Part shown: positions 1 through 7,706 of the stretch, piece after piece
Position numbering within the stretch: the stretch's first letter is position 1
Layout: each line of letters starts with the position of its first letter
Assembly (NCBI RefSeq): GCF_040566555.1
Contig: NZ_JBEWYP010000004.1
Location: 186,001-250,000 of the forward strand
Length of the DNA stretch: 64,000 bases
From: Sediminicola sp040566555
GTDB taxonomy: Bacteria; Bacteroidota; Bacteroidia; Flavobacteriales; Flavobacteriaceae
Direction: 5' to 3'
Notes under the pieces: model-generated
Told to the model about the DNA's origin: nothing
The model's database searches: none
Seen by the model: the letters and a program-made list of their open reading frames with translations, nothing else
Made by a program: the position numbers and the translations under genes

Positions 1-103
1 CTTCTATGATCAACAACGCTTCATCGGATATAGCTCCTTTGAGGTGTAAATGGGTCATTGGCAGGATCTGGGCAAAAGGCCCTATGAGTTGATACTTGTG
101 CAT
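1..103 (-). CDS. hutI: imidazolonepropionase, N-terminal fragment (cut by window edge)
   Basis: Reading the minus strand from the ATG at 103-101 gives an open frame to the window edge, 34 complete residues beginning MHKYQLIGPFAQILPMTH and continuing with LKGAISDEALLIIE. This resembles the N-terminus of Bacteroidota imidazolonepropionases, which open the imidazolone ring in histidine degradation. The ATG lies one base after the hutH stop codon (107-105), so the two genes are almost certainly one transcript. The catalytic metal-binding part lies outside the window, so the call rests on the N-terminal pattern and on the hutH neighbour. Confidence 0.65.
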   Translation of the reverse strand, partial: MHKYQLIGPFAQILPMTHLHLKGAISDEALLIIE

Positions 104-104
104 A

Positions 105-1685
105 TTAATAGTTTTCAAATTCATTGGAATATTGGGTAGAAAGATTCAATTTCTCCCGTTTACTTACGCTGTCTATTACCTTTATGATGGTTTTGTCTTT
201 GATCATGGCAATTCCGGCCTCTATATCGTTGGCAAATACCCGGTCCTTATCGGCAAATGCAACTTTAGTCCTTATTTTCTTATGGATTTCGTCCAATAAG
301 ACACCCGATTTCATGGGTTTACGAAATTCAAAAGCCTGGGCAGCCGTTAAAAGTTCTATGGCCAATATCTTTTCAACATTTTCTAAGACCTGTAATGCTT
401 TTCTACCACCGATGGATCCCATACTCACGTGGTCTTCCTGTCCCAATGAAGTAGGGATACTATCCGCACTGGATGGGAAGCACAAGCCTTTGTTTTCACT
501 TGCCAAGGCGGCCGTGGTGTATTGTAGGATCATATAACCAGAGTTGATCCCTGTGTCCTTCATCAATAATTTGGGAACTCCAGGGCTATTGCCTTCCAAG
601 GCCAGATAAATCCTTCTATCCGAAATGTTCCCAATTTCTGAAGCGGCCAAACACGCATAATCCAAGGCCATTGCCAAAGGCTGACCATGAAAGCTGCCCC
701 CACTGATGGTCAATTCTTCATCAATGATGATGGGATTGTCGGTCACTGAATTGAGTTCAATTTCCAAAAGCTCCTTTAAATGGAGCCACGCATTTCTTGA
801 AGCACCGTGAACTTGTGGCATACAACGCAATGAGTAAGGATCTTGGACCCTATCACAGTCAATATGGTCTTCCATAATCTCTGAACCTTCCAAAAAGGAT
901 TTGATCCTTGTGGCTACATGAATATTGCCTTTAAACGGTCGCAGGGCATGTAATTCGCTATAAAAAGGTTTTATGGAACCCTGTAGTCCCTCTATCATCA
1001 TGGTACCAATGATATCAGCTTGGGAAAGACAGCTGTGCAATTTTTCCACCACTTTTACGGCATGGGCGGCGATAAACTGTGTGCCGTTGATCAAGGCCAA
1101 GCCTTCTTTAGGTCCCAATTCCAAGGCTTTAAGACCTGTTTTCTTAAAAAGTTGTGCCGTGGTTATTTCTTCATTCTTATAGATGACTTTACCCAGACCA
1201 ATAAGGGGTAGAAATAAATGGGAAAGGGGAGCAAGGTCACCAGAGGCGCCAACAGATCCTTGGGATGGAACTAGGGGAATAGCATCGTTATCTATATGCC
1301 AAATAATCCGATCCAAGGTTGTTTCCGCAATTCCTGAATATCCCTTGGCCAGCGATTGGACCTTTAGGATCATCATTAATTTTGCAATTTCAGAAGCAAT
1401 AGGAGTTCCTACACCAACACTGTGGCTCTTAAGGATATTGGTCTGTAATATTTTTGTCTCTGTCTTGGATATTTTGGTGGTACAAAGAGGACCAAAACCG
1501 GTATTGATCCCATAAACAGCATGACCTTTATCGACGATGTTTTCTACAATAGTGCGACTCCGAACTACTTTTTTTCTCGTATCGTCTGAAATGCTGCCCT
1601 TGGTTTTACCGTTGGCAATGGATAGTGCTATGCTGGCAGAGAGTTGGTCTTCTCCGAATGAAAATGTCTTTGGTGCGGGAATCAT
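105..1685 (-). CDS. hutH: histidine ammonia-lyase
   Basis: A 526-residue aromatic amino acid lyase that deaminates histidine to urocanate, the first step of cytoplasmic histidine breakdown. The Ala-Ser-Gly triad that cyclises into the MIO electrophile is at residues 147-149 inside GSVGASGDLAPLSH, and the loop YGINTGFG with the catalytic tyrosine is at about 58-65. Length is near the usual 500-520. It is followed after one base by the start of hutI, and is divergent from a LysR regulator with 79 bp between the starts. Histidine rather than tyrosine or phenylalanine as substrate is inferred from the hutI neighbour. Confidence 0.93.
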   Translation of the reverse strand: MIPAPKTFSFGEDQLSASIALSIANGKTKGSISDDTRKKVVRSRTIVENIVDKGHAVYGINTGFGPLCTTKISKTETKILQTNILKSHSVGVGTPIASEIAKLMMILKVQSLAKGYSGIAETTLDRIIWHIDNDAIPLVPSQGSVGASGDLAPLSHLFLPLIGLGKVIYKNEEITTAQLFKKTGLKALELGPKEGLALINGTQFIAAHAVKVVEKLHSCLSQADIIGTMMIEGLQGSIKPFYSELHALRPFKGNIHVATRIKSFLEGSEIMEDHIDCDRVQDPYSLRCMPQVHGASRNAWLHLKELLEIELNSVTDNPIIIDEELTISGGSFHGQPLAMALDYACLAASEIGNISDRRIYLALEGNSPGVPKLLMKDTGINSGYMILQYTTAALASENKGLCFPSSADSIPTSLGQEDHVSMGSIGGRKALQVLENVEKILAIELLTAAQAFEFRKPMKSGVLLDEIHKKIRTKVAFADKDRVFANDIEAGIAMIKDKTIIKVIDSVSKREKLNLSTQYSNEFENY

Positions 1686-1718
1686 AGATTACAATTTTAA
1701 TACTATAAAATTATTGAT

Positions 1719-1726
1719 TAAGTTTG
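1719..1726 (+). promoter_or_regulatory. possible -7 box for the LysR gene
   Basis: TAAGTTTG fits the Bacteroidota -7 consensus TAnnTTTG and lies 38 bases before the LysR start codon, in the hutH/lysR divergent region. No clear TTG -33 element sits at the expected distance upstream, so this is a partial match only. Confidence 0.3.
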
Positions 1727-1764
1727 ATAATTACCAATACCAATTTTGTCAACATTCAATAGCT

Positions 1765-2664
1765 ATGGGTTATCAATTAGAACTTAGACATTTTAAATAT
1801 TTTTTAGCTGTGGCTGAGGAATTGCATTATCGAAAGGCAGCTGAAAAGCTTTGTATCTCCCAGCCTGGGTTGAGCAGGCAAATAAAACAAATGGAAGAAA
1901 TTTTGGATACCCCTTTATTTGTCCGAAGTAAAAAAAAGGTGTCCCTTACCCCTGCTGGGGCATATTTAAGAGCGGAGCTTCAATATATCCTCAATCACCT
2001 TGATCTGACCACCAAACATTTAGAGCTTCTAAAAGACGGGGATTCTGGAGAGGTGCGTATTGGTTTTTTAGGTTCTGCCATGCAGAATGTAATTCCTGAC
2101 CTTTTGATTGCATTAAAAGAGAAGTATCCCAAAGTGAGGACTAGTTTGGAAGAACTGTCCAACAGTGCCCAATTGGATGCCGTTATGAAAGATAAGCTGG
2201 ATATTGGTTTTGTGCGATTGGCAAGAGTTCCTGAGGACATTCATATTCACCCCGTATTTGAGGATACCTTTTCAGTGGTACTCCCTGAGGCTTATCCGAT
2301 ATTATCAAGGGAATTTGAGGGAGTTCATCAGCTATCGGGTGAAAATTTTGTGCTCTTCGCCCAAGATTATAGTCCGTTGTATTATGATACCATCATGAGT
2401 ATCTGCGAGGATGCTGGCTTTACACCCAAGGTGTCACACAAATCGGTACATGCACAAACCATTTTTAAATTGGTGGAGAACAATCTGGGGATTGCCATTG
2501 TGCCCACTTCCCTGCAATATGGTTTTCATATGAGGGTTAAATTTCTGGAGCTTAAAAATATTCCTCAGCGTGCCATACTTTCGGTCATATGGAAGAAGGA
2601 TAATAGGAATCCCGCTTTAAAACATTGCATGGATCTGTTGATGGGCCAGAAGAATATTAATTAA
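1765..2664 (+). CDS. LysR-family transcriptional regulator
   Basis: A 299-residue LysR-type regulator. The frame is open further upstream, but the ATG at 1765 gives the normal family start: MGYQLELRHFKYFLAVAEE leads into the winged HTH, whose recognition helix includes LCISQPGLSRQIKQME (about residues 29-44). The effector-binding domain follows from about residue 90 (GEVRIGFLGSAMQNVIPDLL). Divergent placement opposite hutH suggests control of histidine use, the common LysR arrangement, but this is inference. The 3' end overlaps the convergent DUF456 gene by 8 bases. Confidence 0.88.
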   Translation: MGYQLELRHFKYFLAVAEELHYRKAAEKLCISQPGLSRQIKQMEEILDTPLFVRSKKKVSLTPAGAYLRAELQYILNHLDLTTKHLELLKDGDSGEVRIGFLGSAMQNVIPDLLIALKEKYPKVRTSLEELSNSAQLDAVMKDKLDIGFVRLARVPEDIHIHPVFEDTFSVVLPEAYPILSREFEGVHQLSGENFVLFAQDYSPLYYDTIMSICEDAGFTPKVSHKSVHAQTIFKLVENNLGIAIVPTSLQYGFHMRVKFLELKNIPQRAILSVIWKKDNRNPALKHCMDLLMGQKNIN

Positions 2665-3172
2665 AAAATGGGAATAGCATCCCCTTGTTTTCCCAAACAA
2701 TAGAAATAAAAAGTCCTAGATAAACCGTGGCGACCACAAACTTAATGAAGGTCCCTGTCAAAAATCCAAGAAAAGAACCGAAGGCCGATTTCAATGCGGT
2801 TTTATGATCTGTCCTGTTGATCAGTTCTCCTACCAAAGCCCCAATAAAGGGCCAAATAATGATACCAAAAAGCCCCAGAATTGGGAATAGTAGGGCTACC
2901 ACAAGCCCAACAGTGGTGCCTATCATACCGGCTTTACTCCCTCCAAACTTTTTAGTTCCTATCACCGGGATAATGTAATCCAGGGCAATTACAAGTATGG
3001 CAATACCTAAGGTGATCCCTAGAAATAACCAGTCCATGGGAATAACCGATGTAAGATGCAGTAGGAGTAAGCCCACCCAACTGATTGGCGTTCCTGGTAA
3101 CACAGGGAGAAAACTACCTAGAATTCCCGTCAGCATTAGCACAAACCCTAGTATGACCAAAAGAATGTCCAT
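2657..3172 (-). CDS. DUF456 family membrane protein
   Basis: A 171-residue, very hydrophobic protein with about four or five membrane segments. The N-terminus contains GILGSFLPVLPGTPISW, and the protein has glycine-rich central helices (GGSKAGMIGTTVGLVVALLFPILG) typical of the DUF456 family. Family function is unknown. It is convergent with, and overlaps by 8 bases, the LysR gene, so it is probably a separate transcription unit starting in the 3173-3505 gap. Confidence 0.8.
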   Translation of the reverse strand: MDILLVILGFVLMLTGILGSFLPVLPGTPISWVGLLLLHLTSVIPMDWLFLGITLGIAILVIALDYIIPVIGTKKFGGSKAGMIGTTVGLVVALLFPILGLFGIIIWPFIGALVGELINRTDHKTALKSAFGSFLGFLTGTFIKFVVATVYLGLFISIVWENKGMLFPFFN

Positions 3173-3260
3173 GAATTTGATTTATTCGATATGGGACGAA
3201 TATAAAGAGAATTAGTTACATGGCTTTCATCAATTATTGCAACTATTTTCTAAATTTTTC

Positions 3261-3294
3261 AACTAAAAGATTAGTTTAAACTAAAACTTTAGTT
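3261..3294. promoter_or_regulatory. twin palindromic operator, probable BlaI-family site
   Basis: Two perfect 16-bp inverted repeats stand in tandem: AACTAA-AAGA-TTAGTT at 3261-3276 and AACTAAA-AC-TTTAGTT at 3279-3294. Their centres are 18 bp apart, and the 12-mer TAGTTTAAACTA (3272-3283) bridging them is also palindromic. They lie about 210 bases upstream of a BlaI-type repressor gene. BlaI/MecI repressors bind short dyads as dimers, often in pairs, and repress their own operon. Assignment to BlaI is inference from position and symmetry. Confidence 0.65.
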
Positions 3295-3353
3295 ATATTA
3301 GCTGCGTCGAAAATAATTAATTTCAATAATTACCAGATTAAATAAATGTCAAA

Positions 3354-3412
3354 TGTCACCTCGAGAGGGGATAGGAAGGGTAGAAAAGGTCTCGACTGCG
3401 CTCGACCAGACA
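3354..3412. repeat. palindromic intergenic mini-repeat (possible MITE/REP-like unit)
   Basis: A 59-bp segment starts TGTCACCTCGAG (3354-3365) and ends CTCGACCAGACA (3401-3412). The end is an imperfect inverted copy of the start, matching at 9 of 12 positions, and the inner arm contains CTCGACTGCGCTCGA. It is more GC-rich than the surrounding AT-rich spacer. CTCGA-rich inverted units of this kind are, as far as I recall, dispersed between genes in Flavobacteriaceae. Only one copy is visible here. Confidence 0.5.
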
Positions 3413-3505
3413 TAACGGTTTTCCACAAGCTGATTTGAGTGGTAAGGGTCGTAAGAACAGAAGAGGTTTCGATTTGGCGTTACCCGACAATTTAGAAAAA
3501 CAAAC

Positions 3506-3868
3506 ATGAAACAACTTACGAAAGCAGAAGAGGAAGTAATGCAGGTGTTATGGCAATTACAGAAATGTAACGTAGCATCTATTATTGATGAGTTGCCTGA
3601 ACCTAAGCCTGCCTACAATACCGTTTCCACCATTGTGAGAATTCTGGAAAGCAAGGGTTTTGTAGATCATGAAAAGGAAGGGAAAGGACATATATACTTT
3701 CCTGTGGTCAAAAAATCGGATTATAGTAATGCCTCCATTACCAAGCTTATGGATGGGTATTTTCAAGGGTCCTTTAAAAGTATGGTGTCTTTTTTTATGA
3801 AGAAGAATGATTTGAGCCTTTCTGAATTGGAATCGATTATGAAGGATATTAAAAAGGACAAAGAATAG
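3506..3868 (+). CDS. BlaI/MecI/CopY-family repressor
   Basis: A 120-residue winged-helix repressor of normal family length. The N-terminus MKQLTKAEEEVMQVLWQLQK is the characteristic first helix. The recognition region is PAYNTVSTIVRILESKGFVDHEKEGKGHIYFPVV (about 34-67), and the C-terminal helices dimerise. The M56 peptidase gene follows after 67 bases. In the beta-lactam paradigm, the M56 sensor leads to cleavage of its paired BlaI-type repressor. The signal sensed here is unknown, and no beta-lactamase lies nearby. Confidence 0.92.
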   Translation: MKQLTKAEEEVMQVLWQLQKCNVASIIDELPEPKPAYNTVSTIVRILESKGFVDHEKEGKGHIYFPVVKKSDYSNASITKLMDGYFQGSFKSMVSFFMKKNDLSLSELESIMKDIKKDKE

Positions 3869-3935
3869 ATTATAGTTTGATAATAAATAGGAGGGTGAGA
3901 AACAACTCCAAACATAATATTTAAAAAATCAGCAT

Positions 3936-5345
3936 ATGATACAGTACATCTTGGAAAGTGTGGCGTTCCAACTGCTATTCCTTATAATTTATGACCTGTT
4001 TTTAAAAAGGGAAACTTTTTTCCAATGGAATAGGGTCTATCTGCTAGGGACATTTGTTCTTTCTTTAGTGCTGCCCTGGATAAAGATAGAAGCATTGAAA
4101 ACTACTGTTTCCAATGAATTTGCGCCCTACCCCGAATATTTGTGGGGATTAAACATGGCTTCAGAAGTTGCGCTTACAAAGGAGACCTCCTATTTTGATC
4201 TTTCCTGGTACGAAATGACTTTTTATGGGGGTATGGTGTTGTCAGCGGTGTTCTTTTGTATTAAACTGATACAAATACAACGGCTTAAAAGGAATGGAGA
4301 GGTGTGCTATTTCAATCGATTTACTAGGGTAGTTGTGGCCAAAAGCAATATCGCGTTTTCCTTTTTTAAAACTATTTTCTTGGGGGATGAGGTTTTAAAA
4401 AAGGAGCATGAAAGTATTTTAGAGCATGAGTTGGTACATATCCAACAGCGGCATTCTTTAGATCTGTTGTTTTATGAATTGATGCGAATTGCGTTCTGGT
4501 TCAACCCGCTTGTATACGTATATCAATCTAGGATTTCAGAATTGCACGAGTTCATCGCCGATGCAAAGGTGTCCAAGGCCCATAAGAAGGAACAGTATCA
4601 GAATTTACTGGCTGAAGTGTTCCAAACCCATCATATTTCATTTATCAATCAATTTTTTAAATCATCATTAATCAAAAAACGAATCGTCATGTTACAAAAA
4701 TCAAAATCAAAAAAAGTTTGGCAGTTAAAGTATTTGCTCTTGTTGCCATTAATTGCGGGAATGTTGTTTTACACTTCTTGTGAAGGCAATAATAGTAAGG
4801 ACCCAGAGAATGAACTTGAGTCAACAAAAAGTAAAGGTACTACTAACGATTCCTCTCTAGAAGAAGGTTTGGTTGTTCCATTTGCATATGTGGACGAAGT
4901 TCCAGTATTTCCTGGCTGTGAAAATGCGGCAGATAAAAGAGCTTGTTTTCAAGAAAAAATTCAGGAACATATTCGCAAACATTTCAACTATCCTGATGAG
5001 GCACAGGAAAAGGGTGTTCAAGGTAGGGTCACCGTTATGTTCACTATGGACGAAGAAGGAAATATATCCAATATCCGAAAAAGAGGTCCACACAGGTTAC
5101 TTGAGGATGAAACTGAACGTATAATTGCCAAGTTGCCTAAAATGATACCAGGGATAGATAATGGAAAAACAGTAAGCGTACCATTCTCCATTCCAATTAC
5201 CTTTAAAATAGATGATGGGAGCCTAAATAATAAGGGAGCTAATGTAAAAGAAGCAGAAAAAGCAAGTAATCTAGAAGTTGATAAAGAAGCGCAGGTATTG
5301 GATGAAGTCTTTATTATTGGATACGGCCCAGCTAAAGTAAAGTAA
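3936..5345 (+). CDS. M56 (BlaR1-type) membrane metallopeptidase with TonB C-terminal domain
   Basis: A 469-residue inner-membrane protein. Membrane segments lie near residues 5-22, 34-50 and 95-115. The cytoplasmic zinc-protease loop has HELVH at 164-168 and a downstream SELHEFIADA (201-210). A fourth membrane segment follows at about 264-281. The periplasmic part contains a TonB_C-like domain (about 335-425, HFNYPDEAQEKGVQGRVTVMF). The last 17 residues, QVLDEVFIIGYGPAKVK, closely resemble the segment that precedes the plug of SusC receptors. Paired with the BlaI gene upstream. The role is inferred to be signal-dependent inactivation of that repressor, perhaps linked to envelope energy transduction. 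Confidence 0.88.
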   Translation: MIQYILESVAFQLLFLIIYDLFLKRETFFQWNRVYLLGTFVLSLVLPWIKIEALKTTVSNEFAPYPEYLWGLNMASEVALTKETSYFDLSWYEMTFYGGMVLSAVFFCIKLIQIQRLKRNGEVCYFNRFTRVVVAKSNIAFSFFKTIFLGDEVLKKEHESILEHELVHIQQRHSLDLLFYELMRIAFWFNPLVYVYQSRISELHEFIADAKVSKAHKKEQYQNLLAEVFQTHHISFINQFFKSSLIKKRIVMLQKSKSKKVWQLKYLLLLPLIAGMLFYTSCEGNNSKDPENELESTKSKGTTNDSSLEEGLVVPFAYVDEVPVFPGCENAADKRACFQEKIQEHIRKHFNYPDEAQEKGVQGRVTVMFTMDEEGNISNIRKRGPHRLLEDETERIIAKLPKMIPGIDNGKTVSVPFSIPITFKIDDGSLNNKGANVKEAEKASNLEVDKEAQVLDEVFIIGYGPAKVK

Positions 5346-5430
5346 GTTAATCTAAAAGGTGTAGATTATTAATAGAGGTTAATGATTGTAGTAAGGATCA
5401 GCATAATATTGTTCAAGTTTTTCAACAAAA

Positions 5431-5452
5431 AAGCCCAACATCAGTTGGGCTT
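5431..5452. terminator. bidirectional intrinsic terminator
   Basis: AAGCCCAAC (5431-5439), a four-base loop, then GTTGGGCTT (5444-5452), flanked by A-rich and T-rich runs on both sides. It lies between the convergent M56 and GyrI-like genes and can serve both. Confidence 0.88.
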
Positions 5453-5458
5453 TTTTGT

Positions 5459-6352
5459 TTATTGTTTGCTCAAAGGCATATATACTTCTGCTTTCCAATT
5501 TAGTTCATCACCGCCCAAATTGGGATTGTTATAAAAGATTTCAGTAGGAAGTCCTGTAACATCAATATTATGCTTTTTGGCATAATCCAAGAGGGCGTAC
5601 CACGCTCGGTCCGAAGTTATATAGTTGCCATTGTAAATGGCCTTTAGGGCTTTGCTTTTTTTGCGAAAGCCGTATTGAAGATCTGGATGCTGTGGCAAAC
5701 TATCTGATTTTATTACAGGGTACCCGAAACGATATTCAATGCTATCCTTTTCCTTATCCCATTTGGTAATTTCAATAAATGGTCTTCCTTTAAGTTTAGC
5801 ACCATTATTCACCAAATAAGGGTCGAGCAAAGGAAAGTTTCTCATCATGCCTTTGGCCTTGTCAAACTGTGAGGATTTAGCGGTCACATATGCGTAATAG
5901 GCGGAGTCAATTATTTCTTCACCAACAACCGTAACGCGTATTCGCTTAAGATGGTTATGAAGGTTTTCATTAAAATCCGAGAGGGTCCTTACCGTACGTT
6001 TTTCAAAATCGGTATCCGTGAATGGGACTAGGATCTTGTTCATTAGGCTATTTTGGCCATCCTTGGCGAAGATCTTTATCTTTGAAACTGAATCATTTTC
6101 TGCGCTGATCTCCCATGAATATATATGGGTAGAGTCATTAAAACTCAAGGTTTGGTCCAGATGGCGTAAATCTAGGTCACTTGTCAGTTTAGTGCTATCA
6201 AGTGTGGAATCCCAAAGTTTTATCGTCTGGTTGATCGTACCTGCATTGGCTTTAGCCTTAATGGTAACTAAATAATCGTACGGATAGAAAAATAGATAAC
6301 CAATGGCTCCCACAATGAAAAGAGTTGTGAGAATTAATAAGAACTTCTTCAT
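5459..6352 (-). CDS. membrane-anchored GyrI-like (AraC effector-binding domain) protein
   Basis: A 297-residue protein with one N-terminal membrane segment or uncleaved signal (about 4-24). The C-terminal half (about 165-297) looks like a GyrI/effector-binding fold; the stretch ALKAIYNGNYITSDRAWYAL near 233-255 and the ending ELNWKAEVYMPLSKQ are typical. The preceding 30-150 region could be a polyketide-cyclase-like (SRPBCC) domain, as in similar architectures, but this is uncertain. No DNA-binding domain is seen. It is the last gene of the VCBS/haloperoxidase operon, 4 bases after the haloperoxidase stop. A small-ligand-binding role is inferred. Confidence 0.65.
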   Translation of the reverse strand: MKKFLLILTTLFIVGAIGYLFFYPYDYLVTIKAKANAGTINQTIKLWDSTLDSTKLTSDLDLRHLDQTLSFNDSTHIYSWEISAENDSVSKIKIFAKDGQNSLMNKILVPFTDTDFEKRTVRTLSDFNENLHNHLKRIRVTVVGEEIIDSAYYAYVTAKSSQFDKAKGMMRNFPLLDPYLVNNGAKLKGRPFIEITKWDKEKDSIEYRFGYPVIKSDSLPQHPDLQYGFRKKSKALKAIYNGNYITSDRAWYALLDYAKKHNIDVTGLPTEIFYNNPNLGGDELNWKAEVYMPLSKQ

Positions 6353-6356
6353 AAAA

Positions 6357-7706
6357 CTATTCCGTTGTTGCTAATTGGGATTCTTGTTTCATATTTAGGT
6401 TGTCCGTAACAAATTTCCCTAAATCCCTTCCTTGTTTTACCCCGACCTCTACCGCTGATCTATAATGTATACCACCGTACATTCTACTGATGGCAGCCTC
6501 ATCGGCAGCCTTTGCAAACGACGGGAATTTTCGTACTGGAAGGCCATATGGTATTTCCGTATCGTCCTCAAAAGCAAAATTTTCTCCAAAAATACTCGTC
6601 AAGGCAGTAGAAGCTGCTCCAGAAACAACACTGTGTCCACTTGTGTATTCTGGAAATGGTGGTGTTTGAAGTACTGGCTTCCAATTTTCGTCTATATATT
6701 GGTTGATAAGGGTTTCAGGTCGAATTAGATTACTTCGATACTTTTCATCCCAACAGCTGATAAAGGCATCGGCCATGGCTATAGACGTTTTTGTATAGGC
6801 ATAAAGCGTTTTGTCAAAATCACTATCTGTTTTTTTGGCAGCAATTTTAGTAATGCCAATCCAGTGTGCTCCCGGTGTTATTTTTTTTGTGGCGAACATT
6901 AAATGTCCGTAGGTCACAGAGACATATGGGTTACAATCCCAAAATTTTGCCATGGCTATTTCTTCAGAAGTATCTCCTTTGGCAGTAATTTCTTTACTGA
7001 TGTCATACACTTCCTTTAGCTCTTTGTAAAATGGAGAGTCTACCTCCATTGAATAAGCTGGGGGAGGTACTGGCTTAAATTGTTCGGAGGAGTCTATCAC
7101 AAAAGGACGTATTTTACTCCAATGTGGCTCAATACCATCCATATAGGAAGGTGGAGTAGGCTGCCACCGCGATTCTTCACCGGACATTACCGTAAATTTT
7201 GGCATGGTGCGGGTTTGCTTGTAATTGTCCTCATTCATCCATTCACTAATATGCTCGGCCACTTCTAAACCGTATTCTTTGGAAGCTTCAAATTCAGTTG
7301 GGTTTTGTGAAGACCATATGTTGTAAAGGCTATCCCTGAAAACAGTCAATTTTTCCTCGCTGAATATTAGCCTACGGCTCATATCCATATGCGCGATAAG
7401 TGCTGATAGATGGGCGTTTGTTGGGGCATCAGCTTTGGGGCTTGGAATAGGGGTTAAATCGGTAACTTGACCTACCAAGGATTTGTATTCCCCATTATTT
7501 ACCGCAATGATCTCATAAGCCGCAATATTGGGATAAGCAAAAATTCTACTGGCTACAGGAGGCGAAAATATGTCGTGAATCATTATTTCCGTAACCTTAT
7601 CTATAGATTGATGTAGCAGGTTAGGAGAGATAATTATAGGTTCTTCTTTTTTCTGACAACTGCCTAGAACAACTACTAATACCAATAAGATTATCTTCTT
7701 CATCAT
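6357..7706 (-). CDS. vanadium-dependent haloperoxidase-like lipoprotein (PAP2 superfamily)
   Basis: A 449-residue lipoprotein (lipobox VLGSC, Cys17) of the vanadium haloperoxidase/PAP2 superfamily. All three oxyanion-site motifs are present: KYRSNLIRP (K322 to R329-P330), TSGHS (355-359) and SRMYGGIHYRS (S407, R408, H414). In haloperoxidases these bind vanadate and oxidise halides with peroxide; in phosphatases they bind phosphate. Export to the periplasm or outer membrane is inferred from the lipobox. The start overlaps the stop of the upstream VCBS gene by 4 bases (ATGA), so the two are co-translated. Halide specificity cannot be read, and a phosphatase activity is not excluded. Confidence 0.82.
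   Translation of the reverse strand: MMKKIILLVLVVVLGSCQKKEEPIIISPNLLHQSIDKVTEIMIHDIFSPPVASRIFAYPNIAAYEIIAVNNGEYKSLVGQVTDLTPIPSPKADAPTNAHLSALIAHMDMSRRLIFSEEKLTVFRDSLYNIWSSQNPTEFEASKEYGLEVAEHISEWMNEDNYKQTRTMPKFTVMSGEESRWQPTPPSYMDGIEPHWSKIRPFVIDSSEQFKPVPPPAYSMEVDSPFYKELKEVYDISKEITAKGDTSEEIAMAKFWDCNPYVSVTYGHLMFATKKITPGAHWIGITKIAAKKTDSDFDKTLYAYTKTSIAMADAFISCWDEKYRSNLIRPETLINQYIDENWKPVLQTPPFPEYTSGHSVVSGAASTALTSIFGENFAFEDDTEIPYGLPVRKFPSFAKAADEAAISRMYGGIHYRSAVEVGVKQGRDLGKFVTDNLNMKQESQLATTE

Larger units (their letters stand above)
3173..3505. other. 333-bp gene-free stretch
   Basis: No coding frame is credible here. It holds the upstream region of the leftward DUF456 gene, a twin 16-bp palindrome (3261-3294) that looks like an operator for the BlaI gene, and a GC-richer palindromic mini-repeat (3354-3412). 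About 90 bases separate that repeat from the blaI ATG. Confidence 0.7.

Noticed and set aside
124..1515. Several open frames of 60-137 codons on the plus strand across hutH
   Set aside because: They are antisense to a well-conserved lyase, lack any family resemblance and have no spacing consistent with operons.
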